Source: Microbulbifer litoralis
GTDB taxonomy: Bacteria > Pseudomonadota > Gammaproteobacteria > Pseudomonadales > Cellvibrionaceae
NCBI RefSeq assembly: GCF_023634065.1
Contig: NZ_JALKCV010000001.1
Location: 558,001 to 622,000 of the forward strand
DNA: 64,000 nt
Direction of reading: 5' to 3'
This document shows positions 18,227 through 26,399 of this stretch, piece by piece. The notes beneath the pieces are model-generated. The model saw only the letters and a program-made list of their open reading frames with translations. It had not been told where the DNA came from and searched no databases. The position numbers and the translations under genes are program-made. Within the stretch, counting starts at the first letter, position 1. Every line of letters starts with the position of its first letter.

Positions 18227-18865
18227 TCAAGGTTGCAACTCGAGTCCCCGCGACAGCAATGCCAGTGCATGCCGCTGCAGGTCCTCGCTGGTGATATCGT
18301 CCGCGCCCAGCGCCTCGCGCCAGATATGGCTGCCGGCGGCGGGGAAGAGCGTCAGGCCCAGCAGCGAGACGATCAGCAGGCGCGGATCCAGCGCCGCATT
18401 CAGCCGCCCGGCGCGCTGGGCCGCGGCGAAGCGCTCCGTCATGACGGCGGTGAAGTCGCGCACCACCTGCTCGATCACCAGCTCCCTCAGGGCCCCGCCC
18501 TCGCTCAGCACCTCGCGCACCCAGAGCGCCGGCCACCACGGGTTCTGTGTCACCGCCTCCCCCATCGCGGCGACAAAGGTGGTCACAAACTGGCCAACAT
18601 CATCGCCGGCGGCCTCGAGCTTTTGCTGCACTTCCGCCAGCAGCGGCAGCACCCGCTCCCCGACCACCGCGTCCCGCAGTTGATCGCGGTTGCCAAAATA
18701 GTAGTGCAGCAGCGCCGGGGTGACGCCGGCCTCAGCGGCGATCGCCTTGACCGAGGTGGAGGCGATGCCCTCCCGGGCATAACAGACCAGGGCGGCGTCC
18801 AGCAGGGAGTGGCGCAGGTCGGCGGAATCCCGGGCGGGGCGACCGGGTGAGCGGGCTTTGGTCAT
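18227..18865 (-). CDS. TetR family regulator (CecR-like), first gene of export operon
   Basis: A 212-residue repressor: HTH at about residues 16-62 (LRHSLLDAALVCYAREG, TSVKAIAAEAGVTPALLHYYF) and a long ligand domain. It is the promoter-proximal gene of the operon encoding the adaptor, ATPase and permease, like E. coli cecR ahead of ybhGFSR. A 26-bp AT-rich palindrome lies 40 bp upstream of its start and is the likely operator, giving autoregulation of the whole exporter. Confidence 0.92.
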   Translation of the reverse strand: MTKARSPGRPARDSADLRHSLLDAALVCYAREGIASTSVKAIAAEAGVTPALLHYYFGNRDQLRDAVVGERVLPLLAEVQQKLEAAGDDVGQFVTTFVAAMGEAVTQNPWWPALWVREVLSEGGALRELVIEQVVRDFTAVMTERFAAAQRAGRLNAALDPRLLIVSLLGLTLFPAAGSHIWREALGADDITSEDLQRHALALLSRGLELQP

Positions 18866-18905
18866 TTCGGCTCCACGGGCAGAGATGGATCAGTCGATAT
18901 CCCTA

Positions 18906-18931
18906 AATTTAATTAACTAATTAATTAAATT
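18906..18931. promoter_or_regulatory. Palindromic operator for the CecR-like TetR regulator
   Basis: AATTTAATTAA (18906-18916), spacer CTAA, then TTAATTAAATT (18921-18931): a perfect 11-bp dyad in otherwise GC-rich DNA, immediately upstream of the tetR start at 18865. TetR proteins bind such dyads as dimers. Assignment is by position. Confidence 0.7.
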
Positions 18932-19735
18932 CAAGCCTCTTCTGCCCAGGCGCAAGCATGGGGGGTTGCACCTTCACCGGGGCAACAAGGTGCAATCCCA
19001 TCATCCCCTGGGAATCCAGGGTCACGGCGCTCCATCGGCTTCAAAGCTGGCCCGGGAACAACTGACCGGAACTGGTGAACACAGTGAGTCCGACGGATGC
19101 CAGGAAAATGGCACTTTTGTACCATCTGCGGAATAAACCAGAAATTATCCGAAAGATTGAATCTCTACGATATCCCCGATACCGATTTCCCATCGGACAC
19201 AACCGGTTTAAACGCCAGAACACCGAGCGAACTAACCGCTACAAACAGAGTTTTTAATCGGTTGGAACTTAACTGTACGTTCTGCTGAGAAGAATTTCCC
19301 AGCCCGACCATACCAATGTCCTACCCCCCGGGACACACCTCGTTCTTACCCGAACAACCCGCCAAAAGACGCACGAATGTCTCAAAATGAAAACCCCAAA
19401 AAACAGGCAGAAGAAAGAGCCCCGGCTCAAATTGGAACTGACTTTCCAGCAAAAAAGAACTATATCCGACCCGGGAAGTAACAACGCATTACACCGTTTA
19501 AAAAGTGGCAAGAATTAAAACGGAGTGGAGGCCATTTGCCCCGTGTGCGACTGGATAGTGTCTACACTCCAAACCAAACTCTCAGATGATGAGTGATTCA
19601 TCTCAAACAACAACGATCTCCTGCGCCACGGCGCAGTTGACATGGGGTTAAAAGGTGACAGGGCCCGGACGGGAAAACCGGCATCAAGGCACAGGCATTC
19701 CGGACCGCGGGTCATTGTCAAAAATGGAGCGGCTT
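18932..19735. other. Long AT-rich intergenic region upstream of csgD
   Basis: About 800 bp without a supportable gene: short frames on both strands lack family features and ribosome sites. Base composition is clearly lower in GC than the flanks, and runs such as TTTTTAATCGGTTGG, AAAACCCCAAAAAAC and GTTTAAAAAGTGG recur. In enterobacteria csgD has one of the largest intergenic control regions known, with many regulators binding there. This region probably plays the same role. Confidence 0.5.
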
Positions 19736-20329
19736 ATGCCAATTCTTTTCTTCAGCGGTTCAGGCCTGCAAGGTGAACTGCTCTACTCACTGGTCTCAGA
19801 CGCGCTGCCATTCAACTGGGAAAAATCGGAAATCGGGAAACAGAAAAACTGCCTGCAGAATTATCGCGCCATCGTCATCGACTGCTGGCACCTGGCGACG
19901 AACGGAGAGGCCGGCAATATTCTCGACCTGTTGAGAAAGCTGAACCACCCGAGAATCCTCCTGATCAACTACCCGGCGGAATCCTCTATTCGCCTTGGCC
20001 AACAACTGAAGGGCAACAATACGCTACTGCTCTGTGATGCCAGTACCGATCGGGAAAGCCTTATCCGAAAACTGGGTACGGCCCTGCAGAACAGTGATCA
20101 TCCACCTCCCAATGAAACACGCGGCCAGTTGCTTTTGACTCCCCGGGAGCAGGAGATACTGACACAATTGACCACCGGTGAACCGAACAGTGTTATCGCA
20201 TCAAAGCTCCACCTGAGCGAGCACACCGTGAAGAACCATATGTACAACATCTTCCGCAAGATCGGCGTCAAAAACCGTTTGCAGGCGAGCAACTGGGCCA
20301 AATTGCATCTCCAGGCCGAGAAGATATGA
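19736..20329 (+). CDS. csgD: LuxR-family biofilm regulator CsgD
   Basis: A 197-residue regulator with an unorthodox N-terminal receiver-like domain (about 1-125, MPILFFSGSGLQGELLYSL) and a C-terminal LuxR/FixJ helix-turn-helix (LTPREQEILTQLTTGEPNSV, then ASKLHLSEHTVKNHMYNIF) at about 135-190. E. coli CsgD (216 aa) activates the curlin genes and cellulose synthesis. ATG 19736 has GGAG 6 nt upstream; in-frame ATGs at 19655 and 19724 are alternatives. It overlaps csgE by ATGA. All csg genes here run in one direction, unlike the divergent enterobacterial arrangement. Confidence 0.9.
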   Translation: MPILFFSGSGLQGELLYSLVSDALPFNWEKSEIGKQKNCLQNYRAIVIDCWHLATNGEAGNILDLLRKLNHPRILLINYPAESSIRLGQQLKGNNTLLLCDASTDRESLIRKLGTALQNSDHPPPNETRGQLLLTPREQEILTQLTTGEPNSVIASKLHLSEHTVKNHMYNIFRKIGVKNRLQASNWAKLHLQAEKI

Positions 20330-20766
20330 AACGCATGGCACTGTTATTCCTGCTTTTCCAACTGCCGTTGCAGGCCCAGGAAGAGACCGGGGACCCACAG
20401 GCTGTCGGCGAAAAACTGGATGACAGCGGGCGTATCGAGAATGAAATCAGCGGCTTCAACATCGACCGGACCATCACACGGACGGGCCATGACTTCGCGC
20501 GCTATATGAGTGCCTATCGCAATCTCCACTACCCCGACAGCGACTATAACCTCACGATTTACGAGAGGCCCTCCGCCCGCTGGGGCAACCTGATCTGGGT
20601 CACCTACAACAACAAGACCGTTTTCCGGCGCTTTATCAGCCCCAGCACGAACGATATCCGAAAGCTGGCGGAAGAGGTATCGAAACATGTCCACGAAGTA
20701 GTGCTACAGGAAAAGGTGCGCAACGCGCTGATCGATCACTACGACCTCGGAAAGGATGAATTCTGA
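20326..20766 (+). CDS. csgE: Curli assembly chaperone CsgE
   Basis: A 146-residue periplasmic protein with a signal peptide ending near LQA. The family hallmark is in the middle: YERPSARWGNLIWVTYNN, nearly matching NERPSARWGSW of E. coli CsgE, and the C-terminus ends in KDEF like the HDEF of E. coli. CsgE caps the CsgG channel from the periplasm and selects curlin substrates. It is coupled to csgD (four-base overlap) and to csgF (one-base TGATG overlap). Confidence 0.95.
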   Translation: MKRMALLFLLFQLPLQAQEETGDPQAVGEKLDDSGRIENEISGFNIDRTITRTGHDFARYMSAYRNLHYPDSDYNLTIYERPSARWGNLIWVTYNNKTVFRRFISPSTNDIRKLAEEVSKHVHEVVLQEKVRNALIDHYDLGKDEF

Positions 20767-21191
20767 TGAAGACGACAGATCCAAAATGGCGGGCCGCTCC
20801 ACTGGCCCCATTACTTCTCCTGAGCGGCGGACTGGCCTCGGCCACGGAGCTGATCTATGAGCCGGTAAACCCCAACTTCGGCGGCAATCCGCTGAACGGC
20901 AGCTACCTGCTGTCCAACGCCCAGGCGCAGGACACGCACGAGGATCCCGATGCGCCGGAAGACCTCTATGAACAGCCCAGCCCGCTGGACCGCTTCACGG
21001 ACTCCCTGGAAACGCGCCTGCTGAATCAGTTGCTGACCGATGTGGGTAACGGTAACAGCGGCGAGCTGGTGACCGACGACTTCATTGTCCAGATCCTCGA
21101 CAACGACGGCGTACTGACGGTACTGGTAACCGACCGCAACACCGGCGACAAAAGTGAAATCGTAGTCAGCGGACTGAACCCGACAAATTAA
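20766..21191 (+). CDS. csgF: Curli assembly/nucleation factor CsgF
   Basis: A 141-residue exported protein. After the signal peptide comes the CsgF N-terminal segment YEPVNPNFGGNPLNGSYLL, then SNAQAQD, then SPLDRFTDSLETRLLNQLL, DDFIVQI and VLVTDRNTGDKSEIVVSGL, all close to E. coli CsgF motifs. The N-terminal segment inserts in the CsgG channel while the rest anchors the nucleator at the cell surface. It sits between csgE and csgG as in other curli loci. Confidence 0.96.
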   Translation: MKTTDPKWRAAPLAPLLLLSGGLASATELIYEPVNPNFGGNPLNGSYLLSNAQAQDTHEDPDAPEDLYEQPSPLDRFTDSLETRLLNQLLTDVGNGNSGELVTDDFIVQILDNDGVLTVLVTDRNTGDKSEIVVSGLNPTN

Positions 21192-21234
21192 CGCCTCAGC
21201 TTCACTCTGATAAGAATTACTGGAGAGAAAGGCA

Positions 21235-22104
21235 ATGCGTATTGCGATAACAAGGTTTGCCTTGCCCCTGCTGGCAACCGCAGTCACATTGGGCGGCTGC
21301 ACCGCCGTCAAGAGCACTGGCGACGCGTTGTTCGGTCCCGGGAAAAGTGACGCCCAGCTGACCCCGAGGACGGGCACCTACAAGGACCTGATCAACCTGC
21401 CCCAACCCAAGGGCAAGATACTGGCGGCGGTCTACGGTTTCCGCGACCAGACGGGCCAGTACAAGCCCGCCCCGAACAGCAGCTTTTCCACTGCGGTAAC
21501 CCAGGGCGGCGCCTCCATGTTGATGGATGTGCTCAATGAATCCGGCTGGTTTATCCCGCTGGAACGCGAAGGCCTGCAGAACCTCCTGACAGAGCGCAAG
21601 ATCATCCGTGCCGGCCTGAACAAACCCAATGCCCCCGCCAACAACAACAGTCCGCTGCCGTCGCTGGTGGCCGCCAATATCCTGCTGGAAGGGGGAATCG
21701 TCGCCTACGACACCAATATCCGCACCGGCGGTGCCGGGGCCCGCTACTTCGGCATCGGTATCGACGACCAGTATCGTGTGGACCAGGTGACCGTCAACCT
21801 CCGCGCCATCGATATCCGCTCCGGCCGCATACTGCACTCGGTACTGACCTCCAAAACGGTCTATTCCAAGGCCATCAGCGCCGATGTCTATCGCTTCATC
21901 AAGTTCCGGCGGTTGCTGGAAATGGAGGCCGGCACCACCACCAACGAGCCGGCGCAACTGGCCATGTTGTCGGCAATGGAGTCGGCGGTCATCCACCTGA
22001 TCAGCGAGGGAATTGTCAGCAATTCCTGGGCCCTGGCCAATCCGGACGAGATCAACAACCCGATTCTGCAGTACTACCTCAACGAAAGCACTTACATCAT
22101 GTAA
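21235..22104 (+). CDS. csgG: Curli secretion channel lipoprotein CsgG
   Basis: A 289-residue outer-membrane lipoprotein with lipobox LGGC (Cys22). Typical CsgG segments follow: ILAAVYGFRDQTGQYKP, FSTAVTQGGASMLMDVLNES, WFIPLEREGLQNLLTERKI, LEGGIVAYDTNIRTGGAGAR and VNLRAIDIRSGRILHSV. Nonameric CsgG forms the diffusion channel through which unfolded curlin subunits leave the cell. The length is close to E. coli CsgG (277 aa). It lies 43 bp after csgF and 73 bp before the first curlin-repeat gene. Confidence 0.97.
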   Translation: MRIAITRFALPLLATAVTLGGCTAVKSTGDALFGPGKSDAQLTPRTGTYKDLINLPQPKGKILAAVYGFRDQTGQYKPAPNSSFSTAVTQGGASMLMDVLNESGWFIPLEREGLQNLLTERKIIRAGLNKPNAPANNNSPLPSLVAANILLEGGIVAYDTNIRTGGAGARYFGIGIDDQYRVDQVTVNLRAIDIRSGRILHSVLTSKTVYSKAISADVYRFIKFRRLLEMEAGTTTNEPAQLAMLSAMESAVIHLISEGIVSNSWALANPDEINNPILQYYLNESTYIM

Positions 22105-22177
22105 ACCGGTGCCGCTATTGAACATTGCCGATGCACGCAGCCTGCGCCGGCCGGGCGCCAGAGTGAGATTTCCACCG

Positions 22178-22723
22178 ATGAGAATTGCGCATTCAATTGC
22201 CGTCCGCGCACTGACCCTGCTGTTTGCCGGCGGCCCCTGTGGTATTGCCGGTGCCCAGGACCTGGCGCCCGGCTCGGAACTGGCCAACAGCAGCGAGCTG
22301 GATTACAGCAGTACAGCTTCATTGGCCAACCTGGCAATGATTCTCCAGGACGGCAATTTCAACCGGGTGGATGCCAGACAATACGGCCTGCTGAACTACC
22401 TCTCCGTTCTCCAGAGTGGCCAGCAGAATACCCTGTCGGTCATCCAGTCCGGGGGGGAGAATTCGGTGATTGCCCGCCAGTTGGGCGAAAGCAACATCGC
22501 CGCACTGCTGCAGGCCGGGTATGAAAACTTTATCCAGCTGAACCAGGTGGGCTACGCCAATACCGCGGGCGTATCCCAGGTCGGCATCCGGAACTCCGCC
22601 CAGGTCAGTGAAATAGGCGTTCGCCACAATGTGGACATCTACCAGAGCGGCAATGGCCTGACGACCTCGGTGACCGTCACCGGCGCCACTGCCGCCAATG
22701 TAACGGTCAATCAATACGACTGA
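22178..22723 (+). CDS. csgB: Curlin-repeat protein, CsgB-like nucleator (minor subunit)
   Basis: A 181-residue exported protein. The signal peptide ends about IAGAQ; the mature part holds about ten curlin half-repeats with the pattern Q-x-G-x-x-N, for example ILQDGNFNRVDARQYGLLN, VLQSGQQNTLSVIQSGGEN and NQVGYANTAGVSQVGIRN. The size and position directly after csgG and ahead of larger curlins suggest CsgB, the surface nucleator. ATG 22178 is weakly supplied with a ribosome site. It ends in NVTVNQYD rather than the positively charged tail of E. coli CsgB, so the assignment is by repeats and context. Confidence 0.75.
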   Translation: MRIAHSIAVRALTLLFAGGPCGIAGAQDLAPGSELANSSELDYSSTASLANLAMILQDGNFNRVDARQYGLLNYLSVLQSGQQNTLSVIQSGGENSVIARQLGESNIAALLQAGYENFIQLNQVGYANTAGVSQVGIRNSAQVSEIGVRHNVDIYQSGNGLTTSVTVTGATAANVTVNQYD

Positions 22724-22742
22724 TAAAGGTTGGGAACTCAAC

Positions 22743-23633
22743 GTGAAAATCCTTTCCGCAACTGCCGCGCCACTGCTGCTGATCGCGAGCGTTACCGCAA
22801 CCGCGGCCGACAACAGCGCCGAACAGACCCAGGATGGCACGGGCAATACCGCCTACGCCGAACAGATCGAGCCCGGCGCTTCCGACAACAGCCTGATCCA
22901 GGAACAGGACGGAGCCTACAATACCCTTACTGCGGGCCAGAGGGAGGAGTCCGACAGCAGTATCGAACAAATCCAGGAAGGCTTCCTGAACTCTGCCACC
23001 AGCCTGCAGCTGGGGGGGTCCGGCAATAGCAGCGCGATCTACCAGCTGGGCGTCCGCAACAGCGCCGGCACCCTGCAGAAGGTCGCTGTGGACAACCGCG
23101 CCATCTCCGAACAGCGGGGTTACGACAACCAGTCCGAAATCCAACAGGACCTCGGCATCGGCAACACGGCGGCTACAGAGCAGCGCGGGCAGGTGCACAG
23201 CGCCTCCATCTCACAGGTCTCCAGCTATCACAGCGAGGCCTATATCGATCAGCACGGCACCGACAACGAGGCCGATATCGCGCAGACCGGCGTCGGTCAT
23301 TTTTCCAGTGCCGGGCAACAGGGTGCCTTCAACCGTGCCGACATAGACCAGGCGGGCGAATTCCAGGAAGCCGATATCGCCCAGAGCGGCTTTGCCAACG
23401 GCACTGTTGTGATCCAGGAAGACCTGTACAACAGTGCCATCGTGACCCAGGATGGCTCTTTCAATACGGCCGCCGTGCGGCAGACCGGCACCCTCGGTAT
23501 GGGCGGCAGCCACCTTTCCGTGATCAGCCAGTCCGGCAGCCTGAATGAAACCGCGATCATCCAGGCCGGCTCCTCCTCCTCGGCAATAGTGACCCAATCG
23601 GGCAGCGGTAACTCCGTGTCTCTGGTGCACTGA
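22743..23633 (+). CDS. Curlin-repeat amyloid subunit 1 (CsgA-like)
   Basis: A 296-residue exported protein: signal peptide to about ATAA, then roughly 22 curlin half-repeats of 11-12 residues (QTGVGHFSSAGQQGAFNRA, IVTQDGSFNTAAVRQTG). E. coli CsgA has five full repeats in 151 residues, so this subunit should form a much longer beta-solenoid. It shares a block with subunit 3 (SYHSEAYIDQHG...NEADIAQ and GSHLSVISQSGSLNE), showing paralogy. The start is GTG 22743, 19 bp after the CsgB-like gene, so the two are co-transcribed. Confidence 0.88.
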   Translation: MKILSATAAPLLLIASVTATAADNSAEQTQDGTGNTAYAEQIEPGASDNSLIQEQDGAYNTLTAGQREESDSSIEQIQEGFLNSATSLQLGGSGNSSAIYQLGVRNSAGTLQKVAVDNRAISEQRGYDNQSEIQQDLGIGNTAATEQRGQVHSASISQVSSYHSEAYIDQHGTDNEADIAQTGVGHFSSAGQQGAFNRADIDQAGEFQEADIAQSGFANGTVVIQEDLYNSAIVTQDGSFNTAAVRQTGTLGMGGSHLSVISQSGSLNETAIIQAGSSSSAIVTQSGSGNSVSLVH

Positions 23634-24234
23634 ACAAGACCCGCAGTGCACTCCGGCAACGCCGGGTAAAACCTTCCATTCCGGGGCGCGGCGTATGCGC
23701 CCCATCGACGAAACCACAGTCGATTCCCCACAGCAGGCAACCCCGGACGGAAACAGCGACTCCCCCGGGCACCCCCTGCCCCGTTCCCAGCATCCAAAAG
23801 CACAACTGTTCAAAAATCGAACTTTTTTCCTAGTGTTTCGACACTTCTCTCCTATGGCCACCTCCCGATTGAGCAGCAAGACTCAATACATCTTCAGGTC
23901 AAACTTTGAACAGTTTGATTGATTTGTAAACTCCCAACCAAAGTCACCGTCGCCTGAGTCGCCGCCAGCGGAGCCTCTACCGGCAGTACTACAGGGAGCC
24001 AAGGCCACCTTCAGACGAATCGGGGCCAGTCGGGTTTCCCCATCCGGAAACGTGCCGTTGCGCGGGATGGGAAAGATGAAAAGTTTCAGCAGCGAAGCCA
24101 GTGGCGGGCCGGGTGACGACCGCCACTCCGCTGACCCAGACATGGTGCAGGGATCTGCGCCATTGTAAATCGGTACGGCCAGCAGGGTACGTACTGATTC
24201 TTCCAACGTCGGACGTAAGTGAAAGGAGCAACAC
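23634..24234 (+). promoter_or_regulatory. Intergenic leader upstream of curlin subunit 2
   Basis: Six hundred bases with no supportable gene. GGGGCGC (23683-23689) and GCGCCCC (23697-23703) form a hairpin after subunit 1. From about 23811 the sequence CAAAAATCGAACTTTTTTCC and the CACTTCTCTCCTAT that follows resemble 26566-26615 upstream of subunit 4, in the same order. Subunit 2 therefore probably has its own promoter and a long 5' leader related to that of subunit 4. No binding site was identified with certainty. Confidence 0.5.
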
Positions 24235-25116
24235 ATGAAGACGTTTTCCCCGATCGCCGCAGCAGTACTTCTTGCAGCAAGCGGTAGTGTTCTGGCAGAC
24301 AACAACATGGCCACCAAAAGCCAACTGGGTATCGGCAACGATGCCATTTCCGTTCAGGCTGGCGGTGACGTAAACAACAACGAAACCAACCAAACCCAGG
24401 TAGGTCTCTTCAACGACTCCCTGGCAATCCAGACTGGTGGTGAAGATTTCGGTGATATCGATCACCTGCAAATCGGCATTGCCAACGACGCTTTCTCCCT
24501 GCAGGCGGGCGGTAACTTCAACGATGCCACAGTGACCCAAGTGGGTGCCGGCAACGATGGTGCCACCGTACAGCTGGGCGAAAACTTCAGTGACGCCACT
24601 GTCATGCAGGTCGGCTTTGGCAACGACGGTGTCGTTCGCCAGGTTGGTGGTGCCTTCAACGATGGTGAAGTCAACCAGACAGGCGCAGGCAACGAAGGTG
24701 AAGTCAACCAGATCTTCGCTTTCTTCTCCGACGCCCTGGTGGACCAGGACGGTATTGCCAACGATGCCGACACTGACCAGAGCGGCGCCTTCCACGATGC
24801 CGAGACCTACCAGAACGGTATCGCCAACGACGCGTGGACTGACCAGGTCGGCCTGGGCCACGACTCACTGACCGTACAGAATGGTATCGTGAACGATTCC
24901 GACGTGACCCAACTGGGTGCGTTCCACGATCAGTACACCTTCCAGACCGGTCTCGCCAACGACTCTGTAACCTTCCAGGCCGGATTCAATCAGCTGTCTG
25001 TTACCAGCCAGCTGGGTATTGCCAACGACAGCATCACCCTGCAGTTCGTTACCAACAGCAATACTTCCATTACCGGACAGGTTGGTATCGGCAACTTCGC
25101 TTTGACAGTCCAGTAA
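24235..25116 (+). CDS. Curlin-repeat amyloid subunit 2, Asp-rich (CsgA-like)
   Basis: A 293-residue exported protein with a signal peptide ending VLA and ATG 24235 behind AAAGGAG. Its half-repeats are unusual: the Asn position is nearly always followed by Asp (GIGNDAIS, GLFNDSLA, GIANDAFS, GFGNDGVV, GIANDSIT), giving a highly acidic mature protein, and Gln-x-Gly strands alternate with them. About 22 half-repeats are visible. The acidity could favour Ca2+ or salt tolerance in seawater (inference). It has its own upstream region and a strong hairpin downstream, so it is probably an independent transcription unit. Confidence 0.87.
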   Translation: MKTFSPIAAAVLLAASGSVLADNNMATKSQLGIGNDAISVQAGGDVNNNETNQTQVGLFNDSLAIQTGGEDFGDIDHLQIGIANDAFSLQAGGNFNDATVTQVGAGNDGATVQLGENFSDATVMQVGFGNDGVVRQVGGAFNDGEVNQTGAGNEGEVNQIFAFFSDALVDQDGIANDADTDQSGAFHDAETYQNGIANDAWTDQVGLGHDSLTVQNGIVNDSDVTQLGAFHDQYTFQTGLANDSVTFQAGFNQLSVTSQLGIANDSITLQFVTNSNTSITGQVGIGNFALTVQ

Positions 25117-25139
25117 GCGCGTTTTATTGCTGGAACAAT

Positions 25140-25164
25140 GGGGCGGCCACACGGCCGCCCCTTT
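25140..25164 (+). terminator. Rho-independent terminator after curlin subunit 2
   Basis: GGGGCGGCC (25140-25148), loop ACAC, GGCCGCCCC (25153-25161), then TTTG. The stem is strong with a short T tract, and nearly the same stem recurs after subunit 4 at 27858. Confidence 0.75.
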
Positions 25165-25254
25165 GTCGATCTGAAATTGCGATACCAGTGGTAACGGCAA
25201 CAACCGGCCCACCAGTAAACAGATCCTTTGAAGTGAGAAGTAAAGGAGCCACCG

Positions 25255-26136
25255 GTGAAAACACTTACTCCTATCGCCGCCACACTGATGTTGGCCACAA
25301 GCGGACTTGTTGCAGCGGCAGACAATACGGCGATTACCAACCAGAATGGCATCGACAACGAGGCCGTGGCCGACCAGGACGATCCGGGATCCAGCGGAAA
25401 CCTGATCCAGCTGGAACAGGGCGGCGCCTTCAACAATGCCGAGGCCAGCCAGCGCGGAGAAACGGAAAGCCATATCTACCAGGTGCAGGACGGGTTGGCG
25501 AACGAGGCCTACTCCCTGCAGATGAACGGCACCGGCAATATCGCCAACATTCACCAGTCCGGGGCCTTCAACGAGGCCTCCACCTGGCAGCTGGACAACG
25601 ACGACAGCGAGGCAACCATCCGGCAGAATGGCTTTGCCAACGATGCCGAGATTTACCAGGTGGCCGGCGGAGACAATGTGGCGGTCATCGAGCAGATGGG
25701 CTCCGTTCACGGCGCCTCCATCGGCCAGTATGCCAGTTACAACTCCGATGCCTATATCTACCAGAGTGGTGTCGGCAACGAGGCGGACATCCTGCAATCG
25801 GGTACCGGGCACTACTCGAGCATTCACCAGGACGGCCTTGCCAACACGGCGATCTCTGCCCAGGGTGACCTCCACAACACATCCGAGATTTACCAGAGCG
25901 GCTTTGGCAATGAGGCCCAGGTGACCCAGGTATCCTGGTACAACACCGCGGTCGTCAACCAGCGCGGCTTTCTCAACAGCGCCGATGTCTATCAGTTCGG
26001 CCCGAGCGGCAGTCACCTGGCAATCATCAACCAGTCCGGTGGTCTCAACGAGGCGACCGTCATACAGAGCGGCTACGCCGAGACGGCGAACATCACTCAA
26101 AACGGTATAGGAAATAACGCTGTCGTTATCCAGTGA
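25255..26136 (+). CDS. Curlin-repeat amyloid subunit 3 (CsgA-like)
   Basis: A 293-residue exported protein starting at GTG 25255 behind AAAGGAG; the signal peptide ends near VAAA. About 22 half-repeats follow (YQSGVGNEADILQSGTGHY, IYQSGFGNEAQVTQ, ITQNGIGNNAVVIQ). It is most similar to subunit 1: both have the SYxSxAYIxQxG and GSHLxxIxQSGxLNEA blocks at equivalent positions. It lies 138 bp after subunit 2, beyond a terminator-like hairpin, and shares the MKT-(L/F)-(S/T)-PIAA signal start with subunits 2 and 4. Confidence 0.88.
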   Translation: MKTLTPIAATLMLATSGLVAAADNTAITNQNGIDNEAVADQDDPGSSGNLIQLEQGGAFNNAEASQRGETESHIYQVQDGLANEAYSLQMNGTGNIANIHQSGAFNEASTWQLDNDDSEATIRQNGFANDAEIYQVAGGDNVAVIEQMGSVHGASIGQYASYNSDAYIYQSGVGNEADILQSGTGHYSSIHQDGLANTAISAQGDLHNTSEIYQSGFGNEAQVTQVSWYNTAVVNQRGFLNSADVYQFGPSGSHLAIINQSGGLNEATVIQSGYAETANITQNGIGNNAVVIQ

Positions 26137-26177
26137 CGCAAGGCGCACTAAACCGTTTGCAGGCGGTGGATCGTCGG

Positions 26178-26200
26178 GGCGGATGCCCTGGCCGTCCGCC
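26178..26200 (+). terminator. Hairpin after curlin subunit 3
   Basis: GGCGGA (26178-26183) and TCCGCC (26195-26200) form a GC-rich stem 40 bp after the stop codon. There is no clear T tract, so terminator activity is a guess from its place. Confidence 0.4.
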
Positions 26201-26235
26201 GCTCCACTTCCCCGGATTACTGTCTTGAGCCCCTG

Positions 26236-26399
26236 CTAGTGGTCCATGCGGAAAGTTTGGTGACTAAGGAGCACAGCCAAAGTGTTCAGATCAAGGCGAG
26301 AAAGCGCAGGAATAGTGGTTCTATTTCAAGCTTTCTCAACGCAGAGCTGGACGCTTTGGCGACGCGAACAGTTACACAACTTTCCGCATGGACCACTAG
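26236..26399. mobile_element. MITE-like element with 22-bp perfect terminal inverted repeats
   Basis: CTAGTGGTCCATGCGGAAAG (first 20 bases of 26236-26257) is exactly inverted at 26378-26399. The 164-bp element lies between curlin subunits 3 and 4, has no coding capacity and has lower GC than the flanks. Its interior (aaagcgcaggaatagtggttc) reads like a decayed or non-autonomous transposon. If CTAG is a target duplication the element proper starts at 26240; because CTAG is itself palindromic, the sequence cannot decide. Confidence 0.7.
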
